A DNA stretch of 64,000 nt from M30B80 sp965656935 (GTDB lineage Bacteria; Pseudomonadota; Alphaproteobacteria; Rhodobacterales; Rhodobacteraceae). The stretch covers positions 62,001 through 126,000 of the forward strand of contig CBFHMG010000001.1 of assembly GCA_965656935.1 (NCBI GenBank). The letters are read 5' to 3'. Positions within the stretch are counted from its first letter, which is position 1; each line of letters begins with the position of its first letter. A program made the translations under genes and the position numbers. Shown here piece after piece: positions 31,473-40,471 of the stretch. The notes beneath the pieces were generated by a model. That model saw nothing but the letters and a program-made list of their open reading frames with translations, was not told the DNA's origin and made no database searches.

Positions 31473-33512
31473 ATGTCTGATGATCCATTGATGCAGCCGC
31501 TTCACCTGAAACATCTGACGTTCAAGAACCGTTTGATGTCGACGGCGCATGAGCCGTCTTATTCGGAAGCAGGCCTGCCGGGGGAGAGATACAGGCTTTA
31601 TCATGCGGAAAAGGCCAAGGGCGGGCTTGCCCTTACCATGACGGCGGGCTCGGCGATTGTATCGGCTGATAGCCCCGAGGCTTTTGGCAATCTACATGCC
31701 TATCGCGACGAGATTGTGCAGCCTTTGCGCGATTTGGTTGAAAGCTGTCACGAGCATGATTGCAAAGTGATGATCCAGTTGACCCATTTGGGGTGGCGGA
31801 CGAATTGGAATAAGGGCGATTGGTTGCCTGTGGTGGCCCCATCCGCATTGCGCGAGCCCGCGCATCGGGCTTTTCCCAAGGAGATGGAAGCTTGGGATAT
31901 CGAGCGCATCATTGCCGATTACGCCTCGGCCGCGCAGCGTATGCAGGAGGCGGGGCTGGATGGGATCGAATTGGAAGCCTATGGGCATTTGGTGGACGCC
32001 TTTTGGTCACCGCACCAGAACCGGCGTGAGGATGAATGGGGCGGGTCGCTTGAGAACCGCATGGGGTTTGCATGGGCCGTGATCGATGCGATCCGCGCGG
32101 CTTGTGGCCCTGATTTCATCATGGGTTTGCGGATGGCGGCCGATGAGGAATTTGACAAGGGCATAACCCGCGAGATGGGTGTGGAGATCGCGCGGCGTTT
32201 TGCGGCCTCGGGCAAGGTTGATTTTCTGAACCTGATCCGCGGCCGGATTGCCAGCGATGCGCTTTTGACCCGTGTGATCCCCATTCAGGGGCAGGCCTCG
32301 GCACCTCACATCGATTTTGCGGGCGAGGTCCGTGAGGCCGTGAATTTCCCCGTATTCCATGCCGCCAAAATCGCCGATGTCGCCACTGCGCGCCATGCGG
32401 TGGCCAGCGGAAAACTGGATATGGTCGGGATGACGCGCGCCCATATTGCCGAGCCTCATATCGCGCGCAAGATCGCCTTGGGGCAGGAGGACCGCATCCG
32501 TCCCTGTGTCGGCGCGACCTATTGTTTGGACCGGATTTACGAGGGCGGCGAGGCGCTGTGTATCCATAATGCGGCCACGGGGCGGGAAGCGCATATCCCG
32601 CATGATATTCCGAAATCCGACATGCCGAAAAAGGTTGTTGTGGTCGGGGCTGGGCCTGCGGGCTTGGAAGCCGCAAGGGTTGCAGCCGAGCGTGGGCATG
32701 AGGTGGAGGTGTTGGAGGCCTCGGATCGGGCGGGCGGGCAGGTGAACCTGCTAGTCGCCAATCCGCGCCGCCGTGATCTGGTGGGGATCATCGACTGGCG
32801 CTTGGCCGAGCTGGAGCGGATGGGCGCAAAGATCACCTATAATCTCTATGCCGAGGCCGAGGATGTAAAAGCCCTTCGCCCCGATATCGTGGTGATCGCG
32901 ACGGGTGGTTTGCCACAAGCGCCTCAGATGGAGGGGGATGATCTGACGGTCTCGTCTTGGGATATCCTTTCAGGGGCGGTCAAGCCCGGTGCCGAGGTGC
33001 TGCTTTATGATGACAATGGCGGCCATCAGGGGATGAGTGCCGCCGAGGTTATCGCACGGGCAGGCGTAAAGCTGGAACTGATCAGCCCCGAGAGGTTCTT
33101 TGCCCCCGAGATCGGCGGGATGAACCATGTGCCCTATATGCGCGCGTTTCATGAAACGGGAACAAAGGTCACGATCAATACGCGTGTCGTCTCGGTCACG
33201 CGCGAGGGAAACCGCCTGAAAGCCACTCTGGGGTCGGATTTTGCGGAAGATTGGCATGAGGAGCGGATTGTTGACCAGATCGTGGTGGAGCATGGCACAT
33301 CGGCTTTGGATGAGCTGTATCATGCCCTCAAGCCCGAGGCGGTGAATGGCGGCGAAGTGGATTATGCCGCGCTCACCTCGGGGCAGGGTGTGGTCTTCCC
33401 GCAGCGCAACCCGCAGGGCGCATTCACGCTCTACAGGATCGGGGATGCGGTGGCTTCGCGCAACATTCATGCAGCAATCTATGATGCCCTGCGCATCGGG
33501 ATGTGGCACTGA
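31473..33512 (+). CDS. Old-yellow-enzyme-type flavoprotein, DgcA-like N-demethylase
   Basis: 679 residues in two halves. Residues about 1-370 are an FMN TIM barrel (FKNRLMSTAHEPSYSEAG, MIQLTHLGW, WSPHQNRREDEWGGSLENR, VGMTRAHIAEPHIARK) with an Fe-S cysteine cluster region CVGATYCLDR...ALCIHNAATGRE. Residues about 385-679 are FAD/NAD-binding (VVVVGAGPAGLEAARVAAERGHEV). This is the trimethylamine/dienoyl-CoA reductase layout. The end GDAVASRNIHAAIYDALR and many other blocks match, from memory, the dimethylglycine demethylase DgcA of Pseudomonas. After creatinase, which makes sarcosine, demethylation of sarcosine or a related N-methyl compound is the likely role. Start ATG 31473 follows AGGAGGG. 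Confidence 0.8.
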   Translation: MSDDPLMQPLHLKHLTFKNRLMSTAHEPSYSEAGLPGERYRLYHAEKAKGGLALTMTAGSAIVSADSPEAFGNLHAYRDEIVQPLRDLVESCHEHDCKVMIQLTHLGWRTNWNKGDWLPVVAPSALREPAHRAFPKEMEAWDIERIIADYASAAQRMQEAGLDGIELEAYGHLVDAFWSPHQNRREDEWGGSLENRMGFAWAVIDAIRAACGPDFIMGLRMAADEEFDKGITREMGVEIARRFAASGKVDFLNLIRGRIASDALLTRVIPIQGQASAPHIDFAGEVREAVNFPVFHAAKIADVATARHAVASGKLDMVGMTRAHIAEPHIARKIALGQEDRIRPCVGATYCLDRIYEGGEALCIHNAATGREAHIPHDIPKSDMPKKVVVVGAGPAGLEAARVAAERGHEVEVLEASDRAGGQVNLLVANPRRRDLVGIIDWRLAELERMGAKITYNLYAEAEDVKALRPDIVVIATGGLPQAPQMEGDDLTVSSWDILSGAVKPGAEVLLYDDNGGHQGMSAAEVIARAGVKLELISPERFFAPEIGGMNHVPYMRAFHETGTKVTINTRVVSVTREGNRLKATLGSDFAEDWHEERIVDQIVVEHGTSALDELYHALKPEAVNGGEVDYAALTSGQGVVFPQRNPQGAFTLYRIGDAVASRNIHAAIYDALRIGMWH

Positions 33513-33563
33513 AGGGAATTCGCGGGTAACACTCGGCCCATCACAACGGGAAACGGGGATCTG

Positions 33564-34433
33564 ATGGGCGCGCGCAAAGGTATCATTCTGGCAGGTGGCA
33601 CAGGTACACGTCTCTATCCTATCACCATCGGGCTGTCGAAGCAGCTTTTGCCGATCTATGACAAGCCGATGATCTATTATCCGCTTTCGGTTCTGATGCT
33701 GGCGGGTATCCGCGATATTGCGATCATCACAACGCCCGAGGATCAGGCACAATTTATCCGTACACTGGGCGATGGCAGCCAATGGGGCCTGAGCCTGACC
33801 TTCATCGAGCAGCCCTCGCCCGATGGTCTGGCGCAGGCCTATCTGCTGGCCGAGGATTTTCTGGCAGGCGGGCCTTCTGCGATGATCCTTGGGGATAACC
33901 TGTTCTTCGGGCATGGATTGCCAGAGCTGATGGCAGAGGCCGACCAGCAAGCCACGGGGGGCACCGTGTTTGGCTATCATGTAGCTGATCCGCGCCGCTA
34001 CGGGGTTGTTGGCTTTGATGCCGATGGCCGTGCCGAAACGATCATTGAAAAGCCGCAAGACCCCCCTTCGAATTATGCCGTGACTGGGCTTTATTTTCTG
34101 GATGGAACAGCGTCTGAGCGTGCAGCCGCAGTAATGCCATCGGCGCGTGGTGAGTTGGAGATCACCTCGCTTCTGGAAAGCTATCTGGCGGATGGGGAAT
34201 TGACCGTCAGCCGTATGGGGCGCGGCTATGCATGGCTTGATACCGGAACCCATGCCAGCCTTTTGGAAGCGGCGGAATTTGTGCAGGTCCTGCAGACACG
34301 CCAAGGTTTGCAAACGGGCAGCCCCGATGAGATCGCCTTTGCCCAAGGTTGGATCACGGCAGCCGAGCTTGAAAGCCGCGCAGCACTTTTTGGCAAGAAT
34401 GCCTATGGGGAATATTTGCTCTCCCTGATCTGA
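33564..34433 (+). CDS. rfbA: Glucose-1-phosphate thymidylyltransferase
   Basis: Makes dTDP-glucose from dTTP and glucose-1-phosphate, the first step to dTDP-rhamnose. 289 residues, the usual RfbA/RmlA length. Motifs: GIILAGGTGTRLYPIT (nucleotide site), SKQLLPIYDKPMIYYPLS, ILGDNLFFGHGL, GYHVADPRRYGVV and YAWLDTGTHASLLEA. rfbB, rfbC and rfbD are absent from the window, so the gene stands alone between unrelated functions. The copper-responsive promoter of the next gene overlaps its end. Confidence 0.95.
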   Translation: MGARKGIILAGGTGTRLYPITIGLSKQLLPIYDKPMIYYPLSVLMLAGIRDIAIITTPEDQAQFIRTLGDGSQWGLSLTFIEQPSPDGLAQAYLLAEDFLAGGPSAMILGDNLFFGHGLPELMAEADQQATGGTVFGYHVADPRRYGVVGFDADGRAETIIEKPQDPPSNYAVTGLYFLDGTASERAAAVMPSARGELEITSLLESYLADGELTVSRMGRGYAWLDTGTHASLLEAAEFVQVLQTRQGLQTGSPDEIAFAQGWITAAELESRAALFGKNAYGEYLLSLI

Positions 34434-34438
34434 AGGCC

Positions 34439-34469
34439 TTGACCTTCCTGTCACTGGAACCCTTATCTG
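34439..34469 (+). promoter_or_regulatory. CueR-type promoter/operator of the copper ATPase gene
   Basis: TTGACC (-35, 34439-34444) and TATCTG or TTATCT (-10, about 34463-34469) are separated by 18-19 bases, the stretched spacer of MerR-family promoters. In between lies the dyad CCTTCC-TGTCACT-GGAACC, close to the CueR consensus CCTTCC/GGAAGG. It is 31 bases before the ATPase start. Confidence 0.65.
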
Positions 34470-34499
34470 GAGTGGGAACTCATAAAAGGCCCGCTTCGG

Positions 34500-36710
34500 A
34501 TGGCGAAAGATATACCCTTGATTGAAACGCGGCTTGAGGTTGCGAATATGACCTGCGGCGGCTGTGCCTCGCGGGCCGAGAAGGCCTTGCTAACCGTTCC
34601 AGGGGTGGTTGAGGCGCATGTCAATCTTGCGACCAAACAGGCCGATATCTGGACAGAAGGTGCGCTGGATCGGCGGGCCTTGGCCAGCATATCGGAAAAG
34701 TCGGGCTATCCCGCGACGCCGCTTGATCTTGAGATGCCCAAGCAGGATGGGGCGGATGAGGTTGCGCTGCTCAAGCGTAATTTTCTGATTGCCTTGGTGC
34801 TGACCTTGCCTGTTTTCATTCTGGAAATGGGGGGGCATGTTTTTCCAGCCTTTCATCATTGGGTGATGGCCAATATCGGCAGTTTCCCCGCGCGGCTTAT
34901 TCAGTTTGTCTTGACCACCGCTGTTCTGGCAGGCCCCGGCCGCGTGTTTTTCCGCCATGGATTGCCCGCGCTCAAACGCGGCGCGCCCGAGATGAATTCG
35001 CTGGTCGTTCTGGGGACCACCGCGGCTTGGGCCTTCTCGAGCGTGGTGACCTTTGCGCCTGCGATCATCCCTGAGAATAGCCGCTTTGTGTATTTCGAAG
35101 CGGCTGCTGTGATTGTGACGCTGATCTTGTTGGGGCGCTATCTTGAGGCGCGCGCGCGCGGGCAGGCGGGGGCTGCGATTTCCAAGCTGATGGGCCTGCG
35201 CCCCGATGCAGCGACGCGGCTTGAAGATGGCACTGAGCATGAGGTGAAGGTCTTTCAATTGCGGGTCGGGGACATTCTGCGCCTTCGCCCCGGTGAACGC
35301 GTGGCGGTTGATGGCGAGGTGATTGAGGGCGGGAGCTATATCGATGAGAGCATGATCACAGGTGAGCCCATGCCTGTCGCCAAGGAAGCGGGCGCTTTGG
35401 TCACGGGCGGCACGGTCAATGGAACAGGTGCCTTGGTTTACCGTGCAACGGCGGTGGGGGCGGGAACCGTCCTCGCCAAGATTGTGAAGATGGTTGAGAA
35501 CGCGCAAGCCACGCGGCTTCCGATCCAGAGCTTGATCAACAAGGTCACTGCGATCTTTGTGCCTGTCGTGATGACGATTGCTGTGGCCGCGGCCTTTGGG
35601 TGGTGGGCCTTCGGGCCTGATCTGGCCAGCGCCTTGGTGATTGGTGTGTCCGTGCTGATCATCGCCTGCCCCTGTGCGATGGGGCTGGCAACGCCTGTCT
35701 CGATCATGGCGGGCACGGGGCGCGCGGCCGAGCTTGGCGTTTTGTTCCGCAAGGGCGATGCCCTGCAAGCCTTGCGTGACGTGGATTTGGTGGTGTTTGA
35801 CAAAACGGGAACGCTGACCGAAGGCCGCCCTCAGGTCACGGGGATTGAGGCCGAGGATGACACAGCGCTTCTGAAATTGGCAGCCAGTGTTGAGGCGCAA
35901 TCCGAGCATCCTTTGGGCCGCGCCATTCTGGCCGAGGCGCAGAAGCGCGGCTTGTCGCTTGAACAGGTCGATGATTTCGAAAGTATCACGGGCCAAGGGG
36001 CCAAAGGCATCATCAAGGGCGCGACTGTAACTGTCGGCTCTGCTGTGATGCTGCGCGCTCAAGGTTTCGATATTGAGGATGCCTCTGGGGCCGAGACGCT
36101 GATCTATGTGGCCAAGGACGATATGCTTCTTGGGTCTATCGCGCTGGCGGATACCATCAAGCCCGATGCGGGGCGGGCGGTTGCGACGCTGGCCTCCATG
36201 GGCAAGCGGGTTGCGATGCTCTCGGGGGATGCGGCGGGGCCTGTTCAGGCGGTGGCGCAGGAGTTGGGGATCGCGACATTCGAGGCGCGGATGCGGCCCG
36301 AGGATAAGCTGGCACGCGTCAACGCATGGCGCGCCGAGGGGCTGCGGGTGGCGTTTGTCGGGGACGGGATCAATGATGCCCCTGTTCTGGCAGCCGCTGA
36401 TGTGGGTGTGGCGCTTGGCTCAGGCACGGATGTTGCGATGGAGGCGGCAGATGTGGTGCTTGTCTCGGGCGCGCCTTCGGCTGTGGCCAATGCAATTGAT
36501 ATCTCACGCGCGACCATGGCCAATATTGCGCAAAACCTGTTCTGGGCCTTTGGCTATAATGTCGCGCTGATCCCTGTTGCGGCAGGCGCTTTGGCGCTGT
36601 TTGGCGGCCCACTGCTCAGCCCGATGCTGGCGGCGGGTGCGATGGCGGCAAGCTCGGTCCTTGTGGTGATGAATGCGCTGCGTCTGCGGCATGTGGGGCT
36701 GGGGGCATGA
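34500..36710 (+). CDS. copA: Copper-exporting P1B-type ATPase
   Basis: Pumps Cu(I) out of the cytosol. 736 residues. One N-terminal metal-binding domain has the CxxC motif MTCGGC (C19, C22). Eight membrane helices are predicted. The membrane metal site is CPC (IIACPCAMGLATP), with YN in helix 7 (FGYNVAL) and M-x-x-S-S in helix 8 (MAASSVLVVMNALRLR), the P1B-1 Cu(I) pattern. Catalytic motifs: TGE (DESMITGEPMPV), DKTGTLTEG, SEHPLG and GDGINDAPVL. Preceded by a CueR-like promoter and overlapping cueR by four bases. Confidence 0.95.
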   Translation: MAKDIPLIETRLEVANMTCGGCASRAEKALLTVPGVVEAHVNLATKQADIWTEGALDRRALASISEKSGYPATPLDLEMPKQDGADEVALLKRNFLIALVLTLPVFILEMGGHVFPAFHHWVMANIGSFPARLIQFVLTTAVLAGPGRVFFRHGLPALKRGAPEMNSLVVLGTTAAWAFSSVVTFAPAIIPENSRFVYFEAAAVIVTLILLGRYLEARARGQAGAAISKLMGLRPDAATRLEDGTEHEVKVFQLRVGDILRLRPGERVAVDGEVIEGGSYIDESMITGEPMPVAKEAGALVTGGTVNGTGALVYRATAVGAGTVLAKIVKMVENAQATRLPIQSLINKVTAIFVPVVMTIAVAAAFGWWAFGPDLASALVIGVSVLIIACPCAMGLATPVSIMAGTGRAAELGVLFRKGDALQALRDVDLVVFDKTGTLTEGRPQVTGIEAEDDTALLKLAASVEAQSEHPLGRAILAEAQKRGLSLEQVDDFESITGQGAKGIIKGATVTVGSAVMLRAQGFDIEDASGAETLIYVAKDDMLLGSIALADTIKPDAGRAVATLASMGKRVAMLSGDAAGPVQAVAQELGIATFEARMRPEDKLARVNAWRAEGLRVAFVGDGINDAPVLAAADVGVALGSGTDVAMEAADVVLVSGAPSAVANAIDISRATMANIAQNLFWAFGYNVALIPVAAGALALFGGPLLSPMLAAGAMAASSVLVVMNALRLRHVGLGA

Positions 36711-37105
36711 ATATCTCGGATGCTTCAAACCTGACGGGATTGCCGTCAAAAACCATCCGCTATTACGAAGATATCGGTCTGATCACGCCTTTGCGCTCGG
36801 AGAACGGGTATCGCAGTTTCGAGCAGAGCCATGTTCACAAGCTTGCCTTTCTGGGACGGGCGCGGCGTTTGGGATTCTCCATTGAGGAATGCAGAGCGCT
36901 CTTGGCGCTTTACGAGGACCGCGCGCGGGCCAGTTCAGATGTGAAGGTAATCGCGCTTCACCATCTGAGCGAGATTGATGCCAAAATGCACGAACTCGCC
37001 GCGATGCGCGAGACGCTATCTGATCTTGTCCATCAATGCGCAGGCGATGACAGGCCCGATTGCCCGATCCTTAGGGATTTGGCGGAAGGGCCAGCTTCGG
37101 GTTAG
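36707..37105 (+). CDS. cueR: CueR-type MerR regulator (copper responsive)
   Basis: 132 residues. N-terminal MerR helix-turn-helix (ISDASNLTGLPSKTIRYYEDIGLITPLR), a central dimerisation helix, and a C-terminal metal loop with two cysteines seven apart (C-AGDDRPD-C), exactly the CueR Cu(I) spacing. ATGA overlap with the ATPase gene means both are made from the same copper-activated promoter, giving positive autoregulation. Confidence 0.92.
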   Translation: MNISDASNLTGLPSKTIRYYEDIGLITPLRSENGYRSFEQSHVHKLAFLGRARRLGFSIEECRALLALYEDRARASSDVKVIALHHLSEIDAKMHELAAMRETLSDLVHQCAGDDRPDCPILRDLAEGPASG

Positions 37106-37116
37106 CGCCTAACGCT

Positions 37117-38172
37117 TTAGCGGATACGCAGGCCTGTTTCGGCATCGAAAAACAAGGCTTGATCGCCTTTGATGGTGAGGCCCGTCATGCTTCCAGGTCT
37201 CGGGGCGTGCTGGTCATGGGCCTCAACGATCAGTTTCGCACCATCAGGGGCGACCAGATAATGATAGCTAACCCCGCCCAATTGCTCCGATAGCTCGACA
37301 CGGTGCGTCTCACCTTCTGTCAGGCTCATGTGATGCGGGCGCAGGCCGATCTTGATCTGCCGATCACCGACCAATGATTTCGGCGCGGGGATCTCAAGGC
37401 CGGTGAAGGCGGGCACGGTGATCACGCTATCTTTGGCATTTGCATCAAAGAAATTCATCGCGGGGCTGCCGATAAAGCCTGCAACGAATTGATTGTCCGG
37501 GTCGTTATACAGCTCCAGCGGGCGGCCCGCCTGTTCGACCTTGCCGCTGCGCAGAACCACAATCTTATCGGCCAAAGTCATCGCTTCGACCTGATCATGG
37601 GTGACATAGATCATCGTGGCGCCGATTTCTTGATGGAGACGGGCGATCTCAACCCGCATTTCGACGCGCAATTCGGCGTCCAGATTGGAGAGGGGCTCGT
37701 CAAAAAGGAACACCTCGGGGCCACGCACGATCGCGCGCCCGATGGCGACACGCTGGCGCTGCCCACCCGAGAGCGCCTTGGGTTTGCGGCCAAGATAGGG
37801 TTCAAGCTTGAGGACGCGCGCGGCCTCTTCAACCTTGGCCTTCACCTCGGCCTTCGGGTGGCCGTTCATCTTCAGGCCAAAGCCCATATTCTCGGAAACG
37901 GTCATATGCGGATAAAGCGCATAGGTCTGGAACACCATGGCCACGCCACGCTCAGAGGGGTCAAGATGGGTGACATCGCGCGCGCCGATATTGATCTTGC
38001 CCTCGGTGGTTTCCTCAAGCCCCGCCACCATGCGCAACAAGGTGGATTTGCCGCAGCCCGAGGGGCCGACGAAGACACAAAATTCGCCATCCTCGATCTC
38101 CAGATCGATGCCATGGATCACCTGCGTGGCCCCGTATTTCTTGATGACATTGTTCAGCGTCACGCCAGACAT
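37117..38172 (-). CDS. Sugar ABC transporter ATPase (MalK/UgpC family)
   Basis: 351 residues. ATPase domain: Walker A GPSGCGKST near residue 38, Q-loop FQTYALYPHMTV, signature LSGGQRQR, Walker B VFLFDEPLSNLD, and the switch His in THDQ. A C-terminal OB-fold (TOBE) regulatory part follows (e.g. KIGLRPHHMSL). It lies 22 bases after the IclR gene on the same strand and should energise the permeases encoded divergently at 40472-42246. Confidence 0.92.
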   Translation of the reverse strand: MSGVTLNNVIKKYGATQVIHGIDLEIEDGEFCVFVGPSGCGKSTLLRMVAGLEETTEGKINIGARDVTHLDPSERGVAMVFQTYALYPHMTVSENMGFGLKMNGHPKAEVKAKVEEAARVLKLEPYLGRKPKALSGGQRQRVAIGRAIVRGPEVFLFDEPLSNLDAELRVEMRVEIARLHQEIGATMIYVTHDQVEAMTLADKIVVLRSGKVEQAGRPLELYNDPDNQFVAGFIGSPAMNFFDANAKDSVITVPAFTGLEIPAPKSLVGDRQIKIGLRPHHMSLTEGETHRVELSEQLGGVSYHYLVAPDGAKLIVEAHDQHAPRPGSMTGLTIKGDQALFFDAETGLRIR

Positions 38173-38194
38173 GGCGGCACTCCTTTAATGAAAA

Positions 38195-38998
38195 TTATCC
38201 AGTGGCACTGTCAGGGAATTGCCAGCTTTGGGTTTCCGTTGCGATGGCATCAGCGGTGCTTCGGATTTGTGGGACTTTTTTGTCGAGCGCGTCCAGTGAG
38301 GTTCGCTCGGTCGAGGAGGTCACCGAGAGCGCCCCCAAGACACGGTTTGATCGGGTCAGGATGGGCACGGCCACGCAAATAATGCCAGGCTCGTGCTCTT
38401 CGCGGTCATAGGCATAGCCGCGCGCGCGGATGGCTGTCAGCTCGGCGCGCAGGTCAGCCTCAGTCGCGAGGGTATGTGGCGTGAAACGGTGAAAGCTCTG
38501 CTGTGCGATGACGTGCTGCAATGTGTCCTCGGGAAGATAGGCCATCATGGCTTTGCCGACGCCCGTGCAATAGGCAGGCCCCACCTTGCCCGCCTGACTA
38601 TACATCGGGATCGGGTCACGGGCGTTGCGCTTGTCTACATAGAGGACCTGCGCATTATCGAGCTGGGCCAAATGCACGGTTGCGCCAAGTTCGGCCGATA
38701 GCGCATCGATATGGGGCCGCGCGATTGGCGCAAGGGACGCGGATCGCCACGCGGAATGGGCAAGGCGCACCAGCCGAATTCCGGGGCTATAGGTCTGCCT
38801 TTCGGGGTCATACCCCAGCATCCCCTGATTGGTGAGCGTCTGCAAAAAGCGATAGAGCGTGGCTTTTGGAAACGGGCTTTGATCGAGCAATTCGCCAAAT
38901 CTCACGGGGCGGCCAAAGCCCGCAACATGATCAAGCACAGCCAGAGCCTTACCGACTGTTCCATCGCCTGATTTCTCCAAGCCGCTATTGGCGTTCAT
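38195..38998 (-). CDS. IclR-family transcriptional regulator
   Basis: 267 residues from ATG 38998 (MNANSGLEKSGDGTVGKALAVLD). Winged helix-turn-helix at about residues 15-75 (FGELLDQSPFPKATLYRFLQTLTNQGML), then the effector-binding domain ending with PILTRSNRVLGALSVTSS. It diverges from the sugar-binding protein gene across 137 bases containing a palindrome, and probably controls the whole galactoside locus in response to a pathway sugar acid or sugar. Confidence 0.9.
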   Translation of the reverse strand: MNANSGLEKSGDGTVGKALAVLDHVAGFGRPVRFGELLDQSPFPKATLYRFLQTLTNQGMLGYDPERQTYSPGIRLVRLAHSAWRSASLAPIARPHIDALSAELGATVHLAQLDNAQVLYVDKRNARDPIPMYSQAGKVGPAYCTGVGKAMMAYLPEDTLQHVIAQQSFHRFTPHTLATEADLRAELTAIRARGYAYDREEHEPGIICVAVPILTRSNRVLGALSVTSSTERTSLDALDKKVPQIRSTADAIATETQSWQFPDSATG

Positions 38999-39095
38999 TG
39001 CGATCCTGCCTCCCTTGCTGCTGCCATTCCCGCATAAAGCGCTGCCAGAATGTATTGACAAGGGTAACCCGAGTCGCGTTATGTTTTCAATATAA

Positions 39096-39108
39096 GAAAC
39101 TAAGTTTC
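39096..39108. promoter_or_regulatory. Palindrome between the IclR gene and the sugar-transport operon
   Basis: GAAACTAAGTTTC, a perfect 6-1-6 dyad, 28 bases before the binding-protein start, flanked by related half-sites TTTTC (39084-39088) and GGAAC (39116-39120). IclR proteins commonly bind GAAA/TTTC dyads, so this is the best operator candidate. Confidence 0.5.
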
Positions 39109-39135
39109 ACATACTGGAACCAAAGGGAGGATACT

Positions 39136-40404
39136 ATGGTTTCCATTTTCAAAACTGGTGCGGCTGCACTGGCTGCCGCGACGATGCTGTCGGGCATGGC
39201 TTTGGCGGATGCGCATTCCGCGCCTCTGTCCGGCACACTCCGGATCACATCGGATATGTCAAACCCCGCACCGCGGGCCATCATGGAAGGTTTGGCGGCT
39301 GACTTTGACGCCATGCATCCCGACCTGACGGTTGAATTGACCGTTGTCGACCGCGAAGCTTGGAAGACGCAGATCCGTAACTCGCTCTCTGCGAATGCGC
39401 CTGACGTTGTGAATTGGTATGCGGCCAACCGCATGGGCCCCTTTGTTGATGCGGGCCTGTTCATGGATATCACCGATTGGTGGGATGCAGGTGATTTCGA
39501 AGGGCTCGAGTCGGTTCGTGGCGCGATGACCATGGATGACCGTCAATGGGGCGTGCCGTACACCTACTACCAATGGGGTGTGTATTACCGTGAAGATATC
39601 TTCAACGAATTGGGCCTCAGCGAGCCTGCAACCTTCGAAGAAGAAATCGCCAATTGCCAAGTGATCGTGGATTCGGGTCGTGCCTGCTACACAATCGGCA
39701 CCAAGTTCCTTTGGACGGCCGGTGGCTGGTTCGACTATCTCAACATGCGCACCAATGGTTTTGACTTCCATATGCAGCTTGCCTTGGGCGAGATTGCATG
39801 GACCGATGACCGCGTGCGCGAGACCTTCGCAAACTGGCGTCGCCTGATCGATATGGGTGCCTTCATCGAAGATCACCAGACCTATAGCTGGCAGGAGGCG
39901 CTGCCCTTCTTCGTCAATGGGGAAGCGACCGCCTATCTGATGGGCAATTTTGTGGTGCCGCATCTGCGCGAAGCAGGCCTGACCGATGACCAGATCGACT
40001 TCTACCAGTTCCCTGCCATCGTTGAAGGCATGGCCATGGGTGAAGACGCGCCGACCGATACATTCCACGTGCCCGCAGGCGCGCAGAATGTCGAGGCAGC
40101 CCGTGCCTTCCTGCAATATGTGACCTCGCCTGATGTGCAAACGGCGATCAACGGGCCAGATGGCTTGGGCCAGTTGCCGATCAACGCCAATGCCAGCGTT
40201 GCCGATGACGAGTTCATCCAGCAGGGCTTCGAGATGCTGTCGCAAAATGCCAGCGGTGGTATCGCGCAGTTCTTCGACCGTGATTTCCCTGCCGAGATGG
40301 CCTCGATGGGAATGGAAGGCTTGCAGGAGTTCATGGTGTTCCCCGACAATCTCGACGATATCCTGACCCGTCTGGAAGCCGCACGTGAGCGGATCTACCA
40401 GTAA
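39136..40404 (+). CDS. Sugar ABC transporter substrate-binding protein
   Basis: Periplasmic binding protein of the MalE-like family (family 1), 422 residues from ATG 39136, with GGGAGG five bases before it. Signal peptide MVSIFKTGAAALAAATMLSGMALADA, cleavage probably after ALA or ADA. The mature part includes GTLRITSDMSNPAPRAIMEGLAADFDAMHPDLTVELTVVDREAWKTQIRNSLSANAPDVVNWYA, the typical first-lobe layout (longest recognisable core: ANAPDVVNWY). The context with alpha- and beta-galactosidases suggests galactosides such as melibiose, raffinose or galactosylglycerol. A stem-loop follows the stop. Confidence 0.92.
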   Translation: MVSIFKTGAAALAAATMLSGMALADAHSAPLSGTLRITSDMSNPAPRAIMEGLAADFDAMHPDLTVELTVVDREAWKTQIRNSLSANAPDVVNWYAANRMGPFVDAGLFMDITDWWDAGDFEGLESVRGAMTMDDRQWGVPYTYYQWGVYYREDIFNELGLSEPATFEEEIANCQVIVDSGRACYTIGTKFLWTAGGWFDYLNMRTNGFDFHMQLALGEIAWTDDRVRETFANWRRLIDMGAFIEDHQTYSWQEALPFFVNGEATAYLMGNFVVPHLREAGLTDDQIDFYQFPAIVEGMAMGEDAPTDTFHVPAGAQNVEAARAFLQYVTSPDVQTAINGPDGLGQLPINANASVADDEFIQQGFEMLSQNASGGIAQFFDRDFPAEMASMGMEGLQEFMVFPDNLDDILTRLEAARERIYQ

Positions 40405-40420
40405 AGTCATCTAATCTATT

Positions 40421-40448
40421 GCGCATCCCGCCTTGCGGCGGGGTGCGC
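40421..40448 (+). other. Stem-loop between binding-protein and permease genes
   Basis: GCGCATCCCGCC, loop TTGC, GGCGGGGTGCGC: 12 bp with one G-U, then GCATTTT. This position is typical of hairpins that partly terminate or stabilise so that the binding protein is made in excess over the permeases. Confidence 0.65.
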
Positions 40449-40471
40449 GCATTTTACAGGAAGCAGGGCCG

